A model generated the notes under the pieces. It had not been told where the DNA came from. It did not search any database and was given only the letters and a program-made list of their open reading frames with translations. A stretch of 7,677 nucleotides of DNA, taken from an uncultured Clostridia bacterium. Its GTDB lineage: Bacteria; Bacillota; Clostridia; Christensenellales; Borkfalkiaceae. The stretch spans positions 1 through 7,677 of the forward strand of contig CAJOMT010000061.1 of assembly GCA_905235815.1 (NCBI GenBank), read 5' to 3'. Within the stretch, counting starts at the first letter, position 1; the number at the start of each line of letters is the position of its first letter. Positions 1-5,791 of the stretch are shown here, piece by piece. The translations under genes and the position numbers were made by a program.

Positions 1-2
1 AC

Positions 3-92
3 GGAATGCATGAAACTTTATCTGCCGGAGTTGTGAGCGGGTTTTTATATAACAACAATCCGTTAAACGCAATGCTTGCGGGAATGTTTTAA
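3..92 (+). CDS. C-terminal end of an unrecognised protein (5' end outside the window)
   Basis: An open frame enters from the left edge and gives 29 residues (beginning GMHETLSAG, ending MLAGMF) before a TAA at 90-92. The stop lies 19 bases before a clear intrinsic terminator, which fits the genuine 3' end of a gene. The tail is small and hydrophobic with scattered Gly/Ala. I do not recognise the family. The HETLSAGVVSGFL stretch faintly recalls the last helix of PfkB-type sugar kinases, but the catalytic Asp motif is not there, so no function is assigned. Confidence 0.5.
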   Translation, partial: GMHETLSAGVVSGFLYNNNPLNAMLAGMF

Positions 93-111
93 AAATTTTT
101 GACAGACTAAG

Positions 112-138
112 GAGTTGCTTATCGGCAACTCTTTTTTT
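112..138 (+). terminator. Intrinsic terminator after the upstream gene
   Basis: A perfect 7-bp stem (GAGTTGC at 112-118 with GCAACTC at 125-131) closes a six-base loop and is followed by seven T residues (132-138). It sits just after the stop codon at 92 and before the promoter-like sequence of the SipL-like gene. This marks the end of the upstream transcription unit. Confidence 0.85.
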
Positions 139-146
139 GTTTCTTA

Positions 147-176
147 ATCATAATATTAAAATAGGGAGCATAAAGT
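147..176 (+). promoter_or_regulatory. Sigma-E/sigma-K-like sporulation promoter for the SipL-like gene
   Basis: ATCATAAT at 147-154 matches six of eight positions of the Bacillus sigma-E -35 consensus (GKMATATT). Exactly 14 bases later, CATAAAGT (169-176) resembles the sigma-E -10 element CATACAMT. CATAAAGTA (169-177) also matches the sigma-K -10 form CATANNNTA exactly. Transcription would start near 184, leaving a leader of about 20 bases that contains the GGAGG ribosome binding site (193-197). Known biology fits, because sipL of Clostridioides difficile is a mother-cell gene under sigma-E. The region is AT-rich, so a chance match is possible. Confidence 0.5.
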
Positions 177-204
177 AATAACGAGAAAATTCGGAGGATA
201 ATTT

Positions 205-1674
205 ATGCTACAACCAAATTTTAATTCCTTAACTTGCGTGAAAAAAGTTTCGCACGACGTAAAAGTCAACGCCGAAGCGCTTATAAAGGCGGACGAGGAG
301 ATAAAAAAGCCTGTATCGATCAAGGCGGAAGTGTTCGTAACGGCGATAGAAAAGGGCGAGGCGGAAACTCTCGTAAAGGGGCAAGTGGTATTTGAATTCG
401 TATATCTTGCCGAGGACGGCTATAAAAAGATCGAAACAAATACCGAAATAAGCGCAAAAATTCCGCTTTCCGACCCAGTAATTTCGGTTTCGGCGGAGGA
501 CGTGAGAATAACGAATTCCGAAAACGGATATCTGGCAAGGGCTAACGCTATTATCAAGGGCGTTTCGGACGCCTCTAAAACTTACGGCGCACTTGCCGGC
601 GGCGACGATTTGTTTATAAGAGAATTTACGAGAGAGTTCGACGTGGGAACGGGTATGAGTTCGGATACTTTGACCGTCGAGGACGAATTCGAAGTCGGAT
701 ATGCGGTAGCCGAAGTGCTTATGCATAGGGAAAGCGTCGAATTAAAGGAGGTAGTAGGGGGAATATCCGCCGTCATTTTCGACGGAGAAGTAAATATTGC
801 CCTTAGTCTGTTGCCTTTTTCGGAAAATAGTGATATATTAAAAGAGAAGCGGACGGTTCCGTTCAGATTCGAAATGGAAAACGTCGGCGCTCTGCCGACC
901 ATGCGCGCTTACGGCGAAACGCAAATAAAGAAAGTGGCAGTCAAAGTCGTAGCGGACGAGGGCAAGGGCAAGAGTACGATAACGATTGAACTCGTTCTGG
1001 GCTTTACGGGCGAGGCGGTGGACGAAACTTCCGTAACTATGGTCGAGGACGCATACAGCGCCACTCACGCTCTCTCGATTAAAAGGGACAATATAGAATA
1101 TCAAAGATTTGTAGGGCAGTATACTTACGGCGAGAAGATAAGCGGAACGACGGACGCCGAAGCGATAGAGGGCGGCAGGCTCATTACAGCACTCGGCGAG
1201 AGATTGAACGTATATAGCGCCGCAACCGAAAACGGAAGATTAAGGGCGTCGGGAACGGTCGTGGCGGACGTAATTTTCAGAAATGCGGATAACGGCACTA
1301 CGGTAGTCAAAGCGGAAACGCCTTTCGATATCGATACCGAAGTTACGGGCGAGGCGGCGATAGGCAAGATAGCGCTTACCGATTTTAACGTTAAACTGCG
1401 AAACGGCGGCATAGAATTCGACTTTGCGATAGCGATAGATTACAGACTTTACGAGAATATGAAAACCGTAATCATTTCCGAAGTCGCCGAAGGCGAGGAA
1501 AGGGAAGTGAACGAAAGCGCTATAACGGTCTATATTCCGACCGACAACGACGAACTTTGGGACGTTGCGAAAACTTTGGGAGAAAGCGAGGAAAACATTT
1601 TAAAATACAATCCCGAATTGACTTTTCCTCTTAAAGCGGAGGACAGGGTTATAATTTACAGACAAAAATTATAA
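205..1674 (+). CDS. SipL-like spore morphogenesis protein: SPOCS (DUF3794) repeats plus C-terminal LysM
   Basis: The 489-residue protein consists of repeated beta-rich modules followed by a LysM-like domain. Three modules can be discerned at about residues 15-130, 165-300 and 305-430, each with alternating-hydrophobic strands of SPOCS/DUF3794 type. The LysM-like segment is at about 441-487, with WDVAKTLGES, ILKYNPEL and a final RVIIY strand. Architecture and length match SipL of Clostridioides difficile (about 500 residues). In that species SipL sits on the mother-cell side of the forespore and binds the coat ATPase SpoIVA through its LysM domain, anchoring the coat. No signal peptide is seen, as expected for a mother-cell cytoplasmic protein. 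The ATG at 205 is preceded by GGAGG (193-197) at a 7-base spacing. A sporulation-type promoter lies upstream and ispE follows 8 bases after the stop. Several DUF3794/LysM paralogues occur in Clostridia, so the family is firm but identity with SipL is inferred. Confidence 0.82.
   Translation: MLQPNFNSLTCVKKVSHDVKVNAEALIKADEEIKKPVSIKAEVFVTAIEKGEAETLVKGQVVFEFVYLAEDGYKKIETNTEISAKIPLSDPVISVSAEDVRITNSENGYLARANAIIKGVSDASKTYGALAGGDDLFIREFTREFDVGTGMSSDTLTVEDEFEVGYAVAEVLMHRESVELKEVVGGISAVIFDGEVNIALSLLPFSENSDILKEKRTVPFRFEMENVGALPTMRAYGETQIKKVAVKVVADEGKGKSTITIELVLGFTGEAVDETSVTMVEDAYSATHALSIKRDNIEYQRFVGQYTYGEKISGTTDAEAIEGGRLITALGERLNVYSAATENGRLRASGTVVADVIFRNADNGTTVVKAETPFDIDTEVTGEAAIGKIALTDFNVKLRNGGIEFDFAIAIDYRLYENMKTVIISEVAEGEEREVNESAITVYIPTDNDELWDVAKTLGESEENILKYNPELTFPLKAEDRVIIYRQKL
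1650..1655 (+). promoter_or_regulatory. Possible housekeeping -10 box for ispE inside the end of the upstream gene
   Basis: A perfect TATAAT lies in the last codons of the SipL-like gene, 27 bases before the ispE start, so transcription would begin near 1662. No good -35 is found at 16-19 bases; a TTGACT at 1618-1623 is too far (26 bases). The sequence could be a chance match within Val-Ile-Ile codons. It is listed because ispE is a growth gene and would otherwise depend on a sporulation-type promoter. Confidence 0.25.
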
Positions 1675-1682
1675 AGGTACTT

Positions 1683-2528
1683 ATGAAAACGGTTGTCAAA
1701 TCTTATGCGAAAATAAATTTATCTTTAAACGTTTACGGTTTAAATAACGGATACCACGACTTGGATACGGTCGTGGTTTCCGTCGGTTTAGCCGATACGA
1801 TAAAACTCAAAAAGAGAAAAGATAAAGAAATAAAGATAAAAATGAAGGGTTACGATATACCGTTAAAGGAAAACAACGCCTATAAAGCGGCAAAGCTTTT
1901 CGAAGACGAGTTTGCGACTAACGGAGCGGATATAGAAATAATAAAGAAGATACCAATCGGTGGCGGACTCGGCGGCAGTTCTGCGGATTCTGCGGGAGTT
2001 TTGAGGGCGATGGCGAAAGCTTACGGCATAAGTTCCGATTTAAAACCGCTTGCGGACAAGCTCGGCAGCGATACGGCTTATCAACTTAGCGGAGGATTTG
2101 CGAGACTTAAGGGCAGAGGCACGGACATAGAAATTTTAAAAGATCCGCCGAGTTTTTACGTCGTTTTGGCGCTTGTCGGCGGCGGCGTAAACACCAAAGA
2201 GTGCTATGCGCTTTTCGATCGCTTAAACCGTGCGGAATTAGCCGATAACGATAAACTTATCGAGGATATTTTCGCCGCTTCTTTTGGCGAAGCGGCTAAA
2301 AACTGCATAAACGGGCTATATTATCCGGCGGCGGAACTCAATTCGGAAATAAATCGCAGTTATGAAAAAATAAAAAAGACTTGTCCTTGTATGTCGGGAA
2401 TGACGGGCAGCGGCTCTACTTTATTTGCCGTTTACGGCAGCAGAAAAGAGGCTTATAGAGCTGCAAAAAAACTTAAAGGCGACGGCTTGAACGTCGTAGT
2501 TACCAAAACCATTAAACTCTACAATTAA
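1683..2528 (+). CDS. ispE: 4-diphosphocytidyl-2-C-methyl-D-erythritol kinase (IspE)
   Basis: This cytoplasmic GHMP-family kinase phosphorylates the 2-hydroxyl of CDP-methylerythritol with ATP, a step of the non-mevalonate (MEP) route to isopentenyl diphosphate. The 281-residue length is normal. The N-terminal SYAKINLSLNV holds the catalytic Lys10. GYHDLDTV (23-30) is the substrate-side motif. PIGGGLGGSSADSAG (91-105) is the glycine-rich ATP loop. LGSDTAY carries the presumed catalytic Asp130, and MSGMTGSGS (237-245) is the third GHMP motif. The start ATG follows the SipL-like stop by 8 bases, with AAAGG at 1673-1677 as ribosome binding site. ispE next to spoIIR or other sporulation genes is common in Bacillota. 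The gene ends before a strong hairpin, so it is probably the last gene of its transcription unit. Confidence 0.95.
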   Translation: MKTVVKSYAKINLSLNVYGLNNGYHDLDTVVVSVGLADTIKLKKRKDKEIKIKMKGYDIPLKENNAYKAAKLFEDEFATNGADIEIIKKIPIGGGLGGSSADSAGVLRAMAKAYGISSDLKPLADKLGSDTAYQLSGGFARLKGRGTDIEILKDPPSFYVVLALVGGGVNTKECYALFDRLNRAELADNDKLIEDIFAASFGEAAKNCINGLYYPAAELNSEINRSYEKIKKTCPCMSGMTGSGSTLFAVYGSRKEAYRAAKKLKGDGLNVVVTKTIKLYN

Positions 2529-2553
2529 AGTAAAAATTTAATAATTTCAGAAT

Positions 2554-2597
2554 AAAAAATCTCCATTGCGTCAATAATTTCGCAACGGAGGTTTTTT
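2554..2597 (+). terminator. Terminator-like hairpin that contains the spoIIR ribosome binding site
   Basis: The arms 2554-2570 and 2581-2597 pair over 17 positions with one A-C mismatch (2565/2586) and one T-G wobble (2560/2591), around a 10-base loop. The 3' arm ends in six T residues, so the structure reads as an intrinsic terminator for the ispE unit. The same 3' arm holds GGAGG (2587-2591), the only Shine-Dalgarno for the spoIIR ATG at 2600 (8-base spacing), and all five bases are paired in the stem. Any transcript that includes both arms should therefore either stop here or present a masked ribosome binding site. I could not place a convincing sigma-F promoter between 2529 and 2560. Confidence 0.75.
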
Positions 2598-2599
2598 GT

Positions 2600-3139
2600 A
2601 TGAAAAAATTTTGCATAAGTTTGATGATAATCGTCATAATACTATTGTCAGTCGCCTGCGGGCAAGATAGCAAGACTAAAGAGAGTACCGAATATTTGCG
2701 CATACATATACGTGCAAATTCCAACAGTGAGGAGGATCAGAACGTAAAGTATGCGGTAAAAGAAGCGGTCGTAAATTATCTTACGCCCATAGTTGCGGAC
2801 TGTAAAACCAAAAGCGAAGCGACGGAGAAGATTTCTTTAAGGTCAGACGATATAAGATATATAGCCGATGAAATTTTAAAAGCGAACGGATTTGAGTATT
2901 CTTCCTTGGTAAAAGTTTGTAGCGAAGAATTTCCGACGCGCGTATATGAAGATCTGACTTTGGAAAAAGGCTATTACGACGCACTTATAATCGGGCTCGG
3001 CAAAGCCGAAGGCGATAATTGGTGGTGCGTAGTGTATCCGCCCCTTTGCTTTACTTCGGGCGGTAACGTTAAATATCGCTCGAAAATTTTGGAAATTATT
3101 GCAGAGTTTAAACAGCGAATGCAATCGGAGGATATATGA
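2600..3139 (+). CDS. spoIIR: Stage II sporulation protein R (SpoIIR), forespore signal for sigma-E activation
   Basis: SpoIIR is made in the forespore under sigma-F and secreted into the space between the two membranes. There it triggers the protease SpoIIGA to process pro-sigma-E in the mother cell. The 179-residue protein is slightly shorter than the Bacillus form. It has a hydrophobic export signal (residues 6-19) and family motifs: LRIHIRANSNSEEDQ (33-47), EEFPTRVYEDLTL (109-121, with GYYDALIIGLG after it) and NWWCVVYPPLCF (140-151). The export signal ends SVAC with Cys20 followed by Gly, which satisfies a loose lipobox, so the protein may be a lipoprotein instead of freely secreted. The start has GGAGG at 2587-2591, inside the 3' arm of a hairpin. 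The stop overlaps the sleB start by four bases (ATGA). Confidence 0.93.
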   Translation: MKKFCISLMIIVIILLSVACGQDSKTKESTEYLRIHIRANSNSEEDQNVKYAVKEAVVNYLTPIVADCKTKSEATEKISLRSDDIRYIADEILKANGFEYSSLVKVCSEEFPTRVYEDLTLEKGYYDALIIGLGKAEGDNWWCVVYPPLCFTSGGNVKYRSKILEIIAEFKQRMQSEDI

Positions 3140-3858
3140 ATAGAAAACTAATAATAGCAACAGCCATTACTGCGGTAATAATCGCACTATGCGCCGCCAC
3201 TTCGTTTATGACGATAAGCAACGCACGTGTAACCACTACCACCGCAATGACGGATTCTGTCGAAACGCTCGTCGTAAAACAAGGTTCGTCGGGCAGTACG
3301 GTAAAGACCATACAGACCAAACTCAAAAATTGGGGATATTATAAAGGTGCGGTAGACGGAATTTACGGGCCTAAAACCAAGGACGCAGTTATATTGTTCC
3401 AAAAGCGTAATGGCCTAACGGCGGACGGTATCGTCGGTGCAAAGACGTTTGCCGCACTCGGCATTGCCGTTTCTTCCACGACTTCGTCGACGTCGGGTAA
3501 ATATACGAGTTCGGACACCACTTTACTTGCCAAACTCATTTACGCCGAAGCGAGGGGCGAAAGTTATACCGGACAAGTCGCAGTCGGGGCGGTAGTATTG
3601 AACAGAGTAAAGAGTTCGTCTTTTCCGAACACTATTTCCGGCGTAATTTATCAGCCCTATGCCTTTACTTGCGTTTCGGACGGGCAGATAAATTTAGCGC
3701 CCGATTCCACGGCGCTCGCCGCCGCAAGGGACGCAATGAACGGCTGGGATCCGTCATACGGCAGTTTGTTTTACTATAATCCCGCCGTTGCGACGAGCAG
3801 TTGGATATATTCGAGAAAAGTAGTCGTAACCATAGGCAATCACGTCTTTGCCTTATAA
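3136..3858 (+). CDS. sleB: Spore cortex-lytic enzyme SleB (lytic transglycosylase)
   Basis: SleB is made in the forespore, exported and stored in the spore. During germination it cleaves cortex peptidoglycan containing muramic-delta-lactam. The 240 residues comprise an N-terminal export signal or anchor (about 4-27), a PG_binding_1 domain (about 48-108, with LKNWGYYKGAVDGIYG and TADGIVGAKTFAALG), a Ser/Thr-rich linker (111-128), and a Hydrolase_2/SleB catalytic domain (129-240). LIYAEARGESYTGQVAVGAV carries the presumed catalytic Glu138, and the C-terminus has YNPAVATSSW and IGNHVFA as in the family. The gene overlaps spoIIR by ATGA, with GGAGG at 3127-3131, so translational coupling is likely. 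ypeB follows directly, as in Bacillus. Related CwlJ enzymes lack the PG-binding domain, which argues for SleB. Confidence 0.93.
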   Translation: MNRKLIIATAITAVIIALCAATSFMTISNARVTTTTAMTDSVETLVVKQGSSGSTVKTIQTKLKNWGYYKGAVDGIYGPKTKDAVILFQKRNGLTADGIVGAKTFAALGIAVSSTTSSTSGKYTSSDTTLLAKLIYAEARGESYTGQVAVGAVVLNRVKSSSFPNTISGVIYQPYAFTCVSDGQINLAPDSTALAAARDAMNGWDPSYGSLFYYNPAVATSSWIYSRKVVVTIGNHVFAL

Positions 3859-3882
3859 AAATTGACGGGACGAGGAGATATT

Positions 3883-5712
3883 ATGAGTAAAGAAAATGAT
3901 AACAAGAAAAACAGTGCGATAGAAAAAGTCGAAGAAATATCGAATGCAAATACCACCGGCGTATACGGTGCGGGAATGAACGTAAATTACGGTATGGGAA
4001 CAGGAATGCCGGGCGGCTTGAACGGCGGAATGGGAACCGTTCCGCCTATAATTCCGGAATGGGAAAACAAGCCGAGTTCCGCTGAGAGAGAAAGAATGGC
4101 GATCGAGGCGGCGCACGAAAAAGAAGAAAAGAAAAAGAGAAAGGAAAACGCCGAGAAAGCGAGAGAACAGAGAAAGAAATTTAAAATCGAAAAGAGAGAA
4201 GAAAGGCTCGCACGCCGTGATAAGATAAAAAAGGAAACCGAGAGAGAAAGGGAAAAGCGGTTGATAGCCGAAAAACAGGCGGAATTCAGGCGCCAAGAGG
4301 AGAGGGCGCAAAGGCGTAGCGCCGAAAAAGAGCGCAAAGCGAAATTTAAGGAAGAACGCAGAAAGAACCGCCAAAACAGGGGGCTCGGCGGCTGGATAGC
4401 GTCTGTTGCGACTCTCTCATGTATGGTTTTGATACTCGGGTCTTTGTTGCTGTTTTCGATGTACGGCGATAAGATGAATCAAAGCGAGGACGTAAACAGC
4501 GTTCAAGCGCAGCGTGCGTTCTACGACTTCGTCGGCTACGTCGACAATATGGAAACGAATATGAGTAAATTTTTCGTTTCTTCGGATAAAGAGGGACAAC
4601 AGAGAATACTCGGCGAACTGTCTGTTCAAAGCAATCTTGCGGATATGGCGCTCGGCGAACTGCCTTTGCAAAACGAGGCGAAGTATAAGACTTCCAAGTA
4701 TATAAACCAAGTCGGAGATTACGCAACTTACCTCAATAAACGACTTATAGACGGGGATATGCTGACAAACGACGACTTAAAGAGAATGGAAGACCTGTAT
4801 AAAATAAATACGGATTTAAAGAAATCTTTGACGACTCTTTCCGGCGGTTTGCCCGAAGATTACGATTTTTCGTCTTTGACGGCCAATATCGACGGCGATA
4901 TGATAATCGAAGGGTTTACCGATATGGAGGAGCAAGCCAAAGATTATCCCGAAATGATTTACGACGGGCCGTTTTCGGACGGTATCGAGGCGATAAAGCC
5001 CAAGGGATTGAATTTTGAAAAAGTAGACGAAACGGTGGCAAAGGAAGAGTTTAAAAAACTTTTCACGGCATACGAAACGGATAATCTCGAAGTCGTCGGG
5101 AAAAGCGAAAACAGCAAGATAGAAACTTTTAACGTCAGAGCGGATATAAAAGAAGGCGGCGAAGTGTATGCGCAGTTTTCGGTAAATGGCGGAAAACTCG
5201 TATTGTTCAATGCGTTCAGGGATTGTTCGGCGGAAAATTATACCGAAGATCAGTGCCTTTCGATAGCCCGAGAATTTCTTGAAAAAGCGGGATTTACTTC
5301 GATGACGAAAGTCTGGGAATATTCGGCAGGCAACACAATGCACTATAACTTCGTTTACGAAGAAAACGGCATACTCGTTTATCCCGATATGGTAAAGGTG
5401 AACGTTTGCAGAGAGACGGGGCGTGTAAGCGGTATCGACGCCGACGCATACTTTATGAACCATGCGGAGAGGAAACATTCCGAGAACTTGCATTCTCTTG
5501 CCGAGGCGGCGGAAAAGGTCAATCCGAAACTCGATATAGTGTCGGCCTTAGCGGTAGTGATACCCGTCGGCAACGGAAACGAGAAGGAAGCGTACGAGTT
5601 TATAGCGACTTACGAGGGTTCGACGTATTACGTCTATATAGACGCATTGACATTAAAACAAGCGGACTTGTTTAAGGTGGTCGAAACCGACGAGGGAACG
5701 TTGTTGATTTAA
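3883..5712 (+). CDS. ypeB: Germination protein YpeB with an enlarged cytoplasmic N-terminus
   Basis: YpeB is co-made with SleB and is needed for SleB to accumulate and remain stable in the dormant spore; it sits at the spore inner membrane. The ATG at 3883 is chosen (609 residues) because GAGGAG (3872-3877) precedes it at 5 bases; a TTG at 3862 has no such site. In order: a Gly/Met-rich segment (about 26-52), a very charged Glu/Lys/Arg predicted coiled coil (about 67-163), one membrane helix (about 171-194), a helical YpeB domain (about 207-320), the conserved YPEMIYDGPFSDGIEA (355-370), and about three PepSY-like repeats to the end. NGILVYPDMVKVNV is typical of YpeB. Bacillus YpeB is about 450 residues with a very short N-terminus, so about 160 extra residues here should face the spore core. 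The gap after sleB is 24 bases. Confidence 0.92.
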   Translation: MSKENDNKKNSAIEKVEEISNANTTGVYGAGMNVNYGMGTGMPGGLNGGMGTVPPIIPEWENKPSSAERERMAIEAAHEKEEKKKRKENAEKAREQRKKFKIEKREERLARRDKIKKETEREREKRLIAEKQAEFRRQEERAQRRSAEKERKAKFKEERRKNRQNRGLGGWIASVATLSCMVLILGSLLLFSMYGDKMNQSEDVNSVQAQRAFYDFVGYVDNMETNMSKFFVSSDKEGQQRILGELSVQSNLADMALGELPLQNEAKYKTSKYINQVGDYATYLNKRLIDGDMLTNDDLKRMEDLYKINTDLKKSLTTLSGGLPEDYDFSSLTANIDGDMIIEGFTDMEEQAKDYPEMIYDGPFSDGIEAIKPKGLNFEKVDETVAKEEFKKLFTAYETDNLEVVGKSENSKIETFNVRADIKEGGEVYAQFSVNGGKLVLFNAFRDCSAENYTEDQCLSIAREFLEKAGFTSMTKVWEYSAGNTMHYNFVYEENGILVYPDMVKVNVCRETGRVSGIDADAYFMNHAERKHSENLHSLAEAAEKVNPKLDIVSALAVVIPVGNGNEKEAYEFIATYEGSTYYVYIDALTLKQADLFKVVETDEGTLLI

Positions 5713-5720
5713 TAAAAATT

Positions 5721-5753
5721 CAGATGCGGAGCGAAATTGTCGCTCCGCATTTG
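5721..5753 (+). terminator. Strong hairpin after ypeB, probable terminator
   Basis: ATGCGGAGCGA (5724-5734) pairs perfectly with TCGCTCCGCAT (5740-5750) around a five-base loop, and CAG/TTG outside extends the stem to 14 pairs with one G-T wobble. It begins 9 bases after the ypeB stop. The T tract on the plus strand is weak (ATTTGTC). An A-rich stretch before the hairpin would give a better T tract for transcription from the other strand, but no minus-strand gene runs toward it here. The most likely role is to end the spoIIR-sleB-ypeB transcript. Confidence 0.65.
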
Positions 5754-5763
5754 TCACCAAAAC

Positions 5764-5791
5764 TTGCAAACGCAAATAAAATATATATAAT
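5764..5791 (+). promoter_or_regulatory. Sigma-A-type promoter candidate for the MATE gene
   Basis: TTGCAA (5764-5769), a 16-base spacer and a perfect TATAAT (5786-5791) form a good vegetative promoter. The -10 box directly abuts the ATG at 5792, so transcription from it would start a few bases inside the assumed coding region. Either the true promoter is slightly upstream within the AT run, or the translation start is later. Confidence 0.45.

Noticed and set aside
3..92. Tail of a PfkB-family sugar kinase.
   Set aside because: The similarity is limited to a small Ala/Gly helix; the GAGD catalytic motif is absent and the protein ends too soon after it.
99..104. Perfect TTGACA that could be a -35 box for the SipL-like gene.
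   Set aside because: At 16-18 bases downstream there is only terminator stem and loop sequence, with no -10 box, and any transcript would run straight into the terminator at 112-138.
2529..2560. GTAAA at 2530-2534 as a possible sigma-F -35 for spoIIR.
   Set aside because: No acceptable sigma-F -10 (GG-rich element) occurs at the right distance, and the area is simply AT-rich.
3862..3885. TTG at 3862 as the ypeB start, adding seven residues.
   Set aside because: The ATG at 3883 has a well placed GAGGAG, whereas the TTG lies 3 bases after the sleB stop with no ribosome binding site.
4079..4375. Long minus-strand open frames opposite the charged region of ypeB.
   Set aside because: They are antisense reflections of a Glu/Lys/Arg-rich coding sequence (giving Phe/Leu/Ser-rich products), with no ribosome binding site or recognisable domain.
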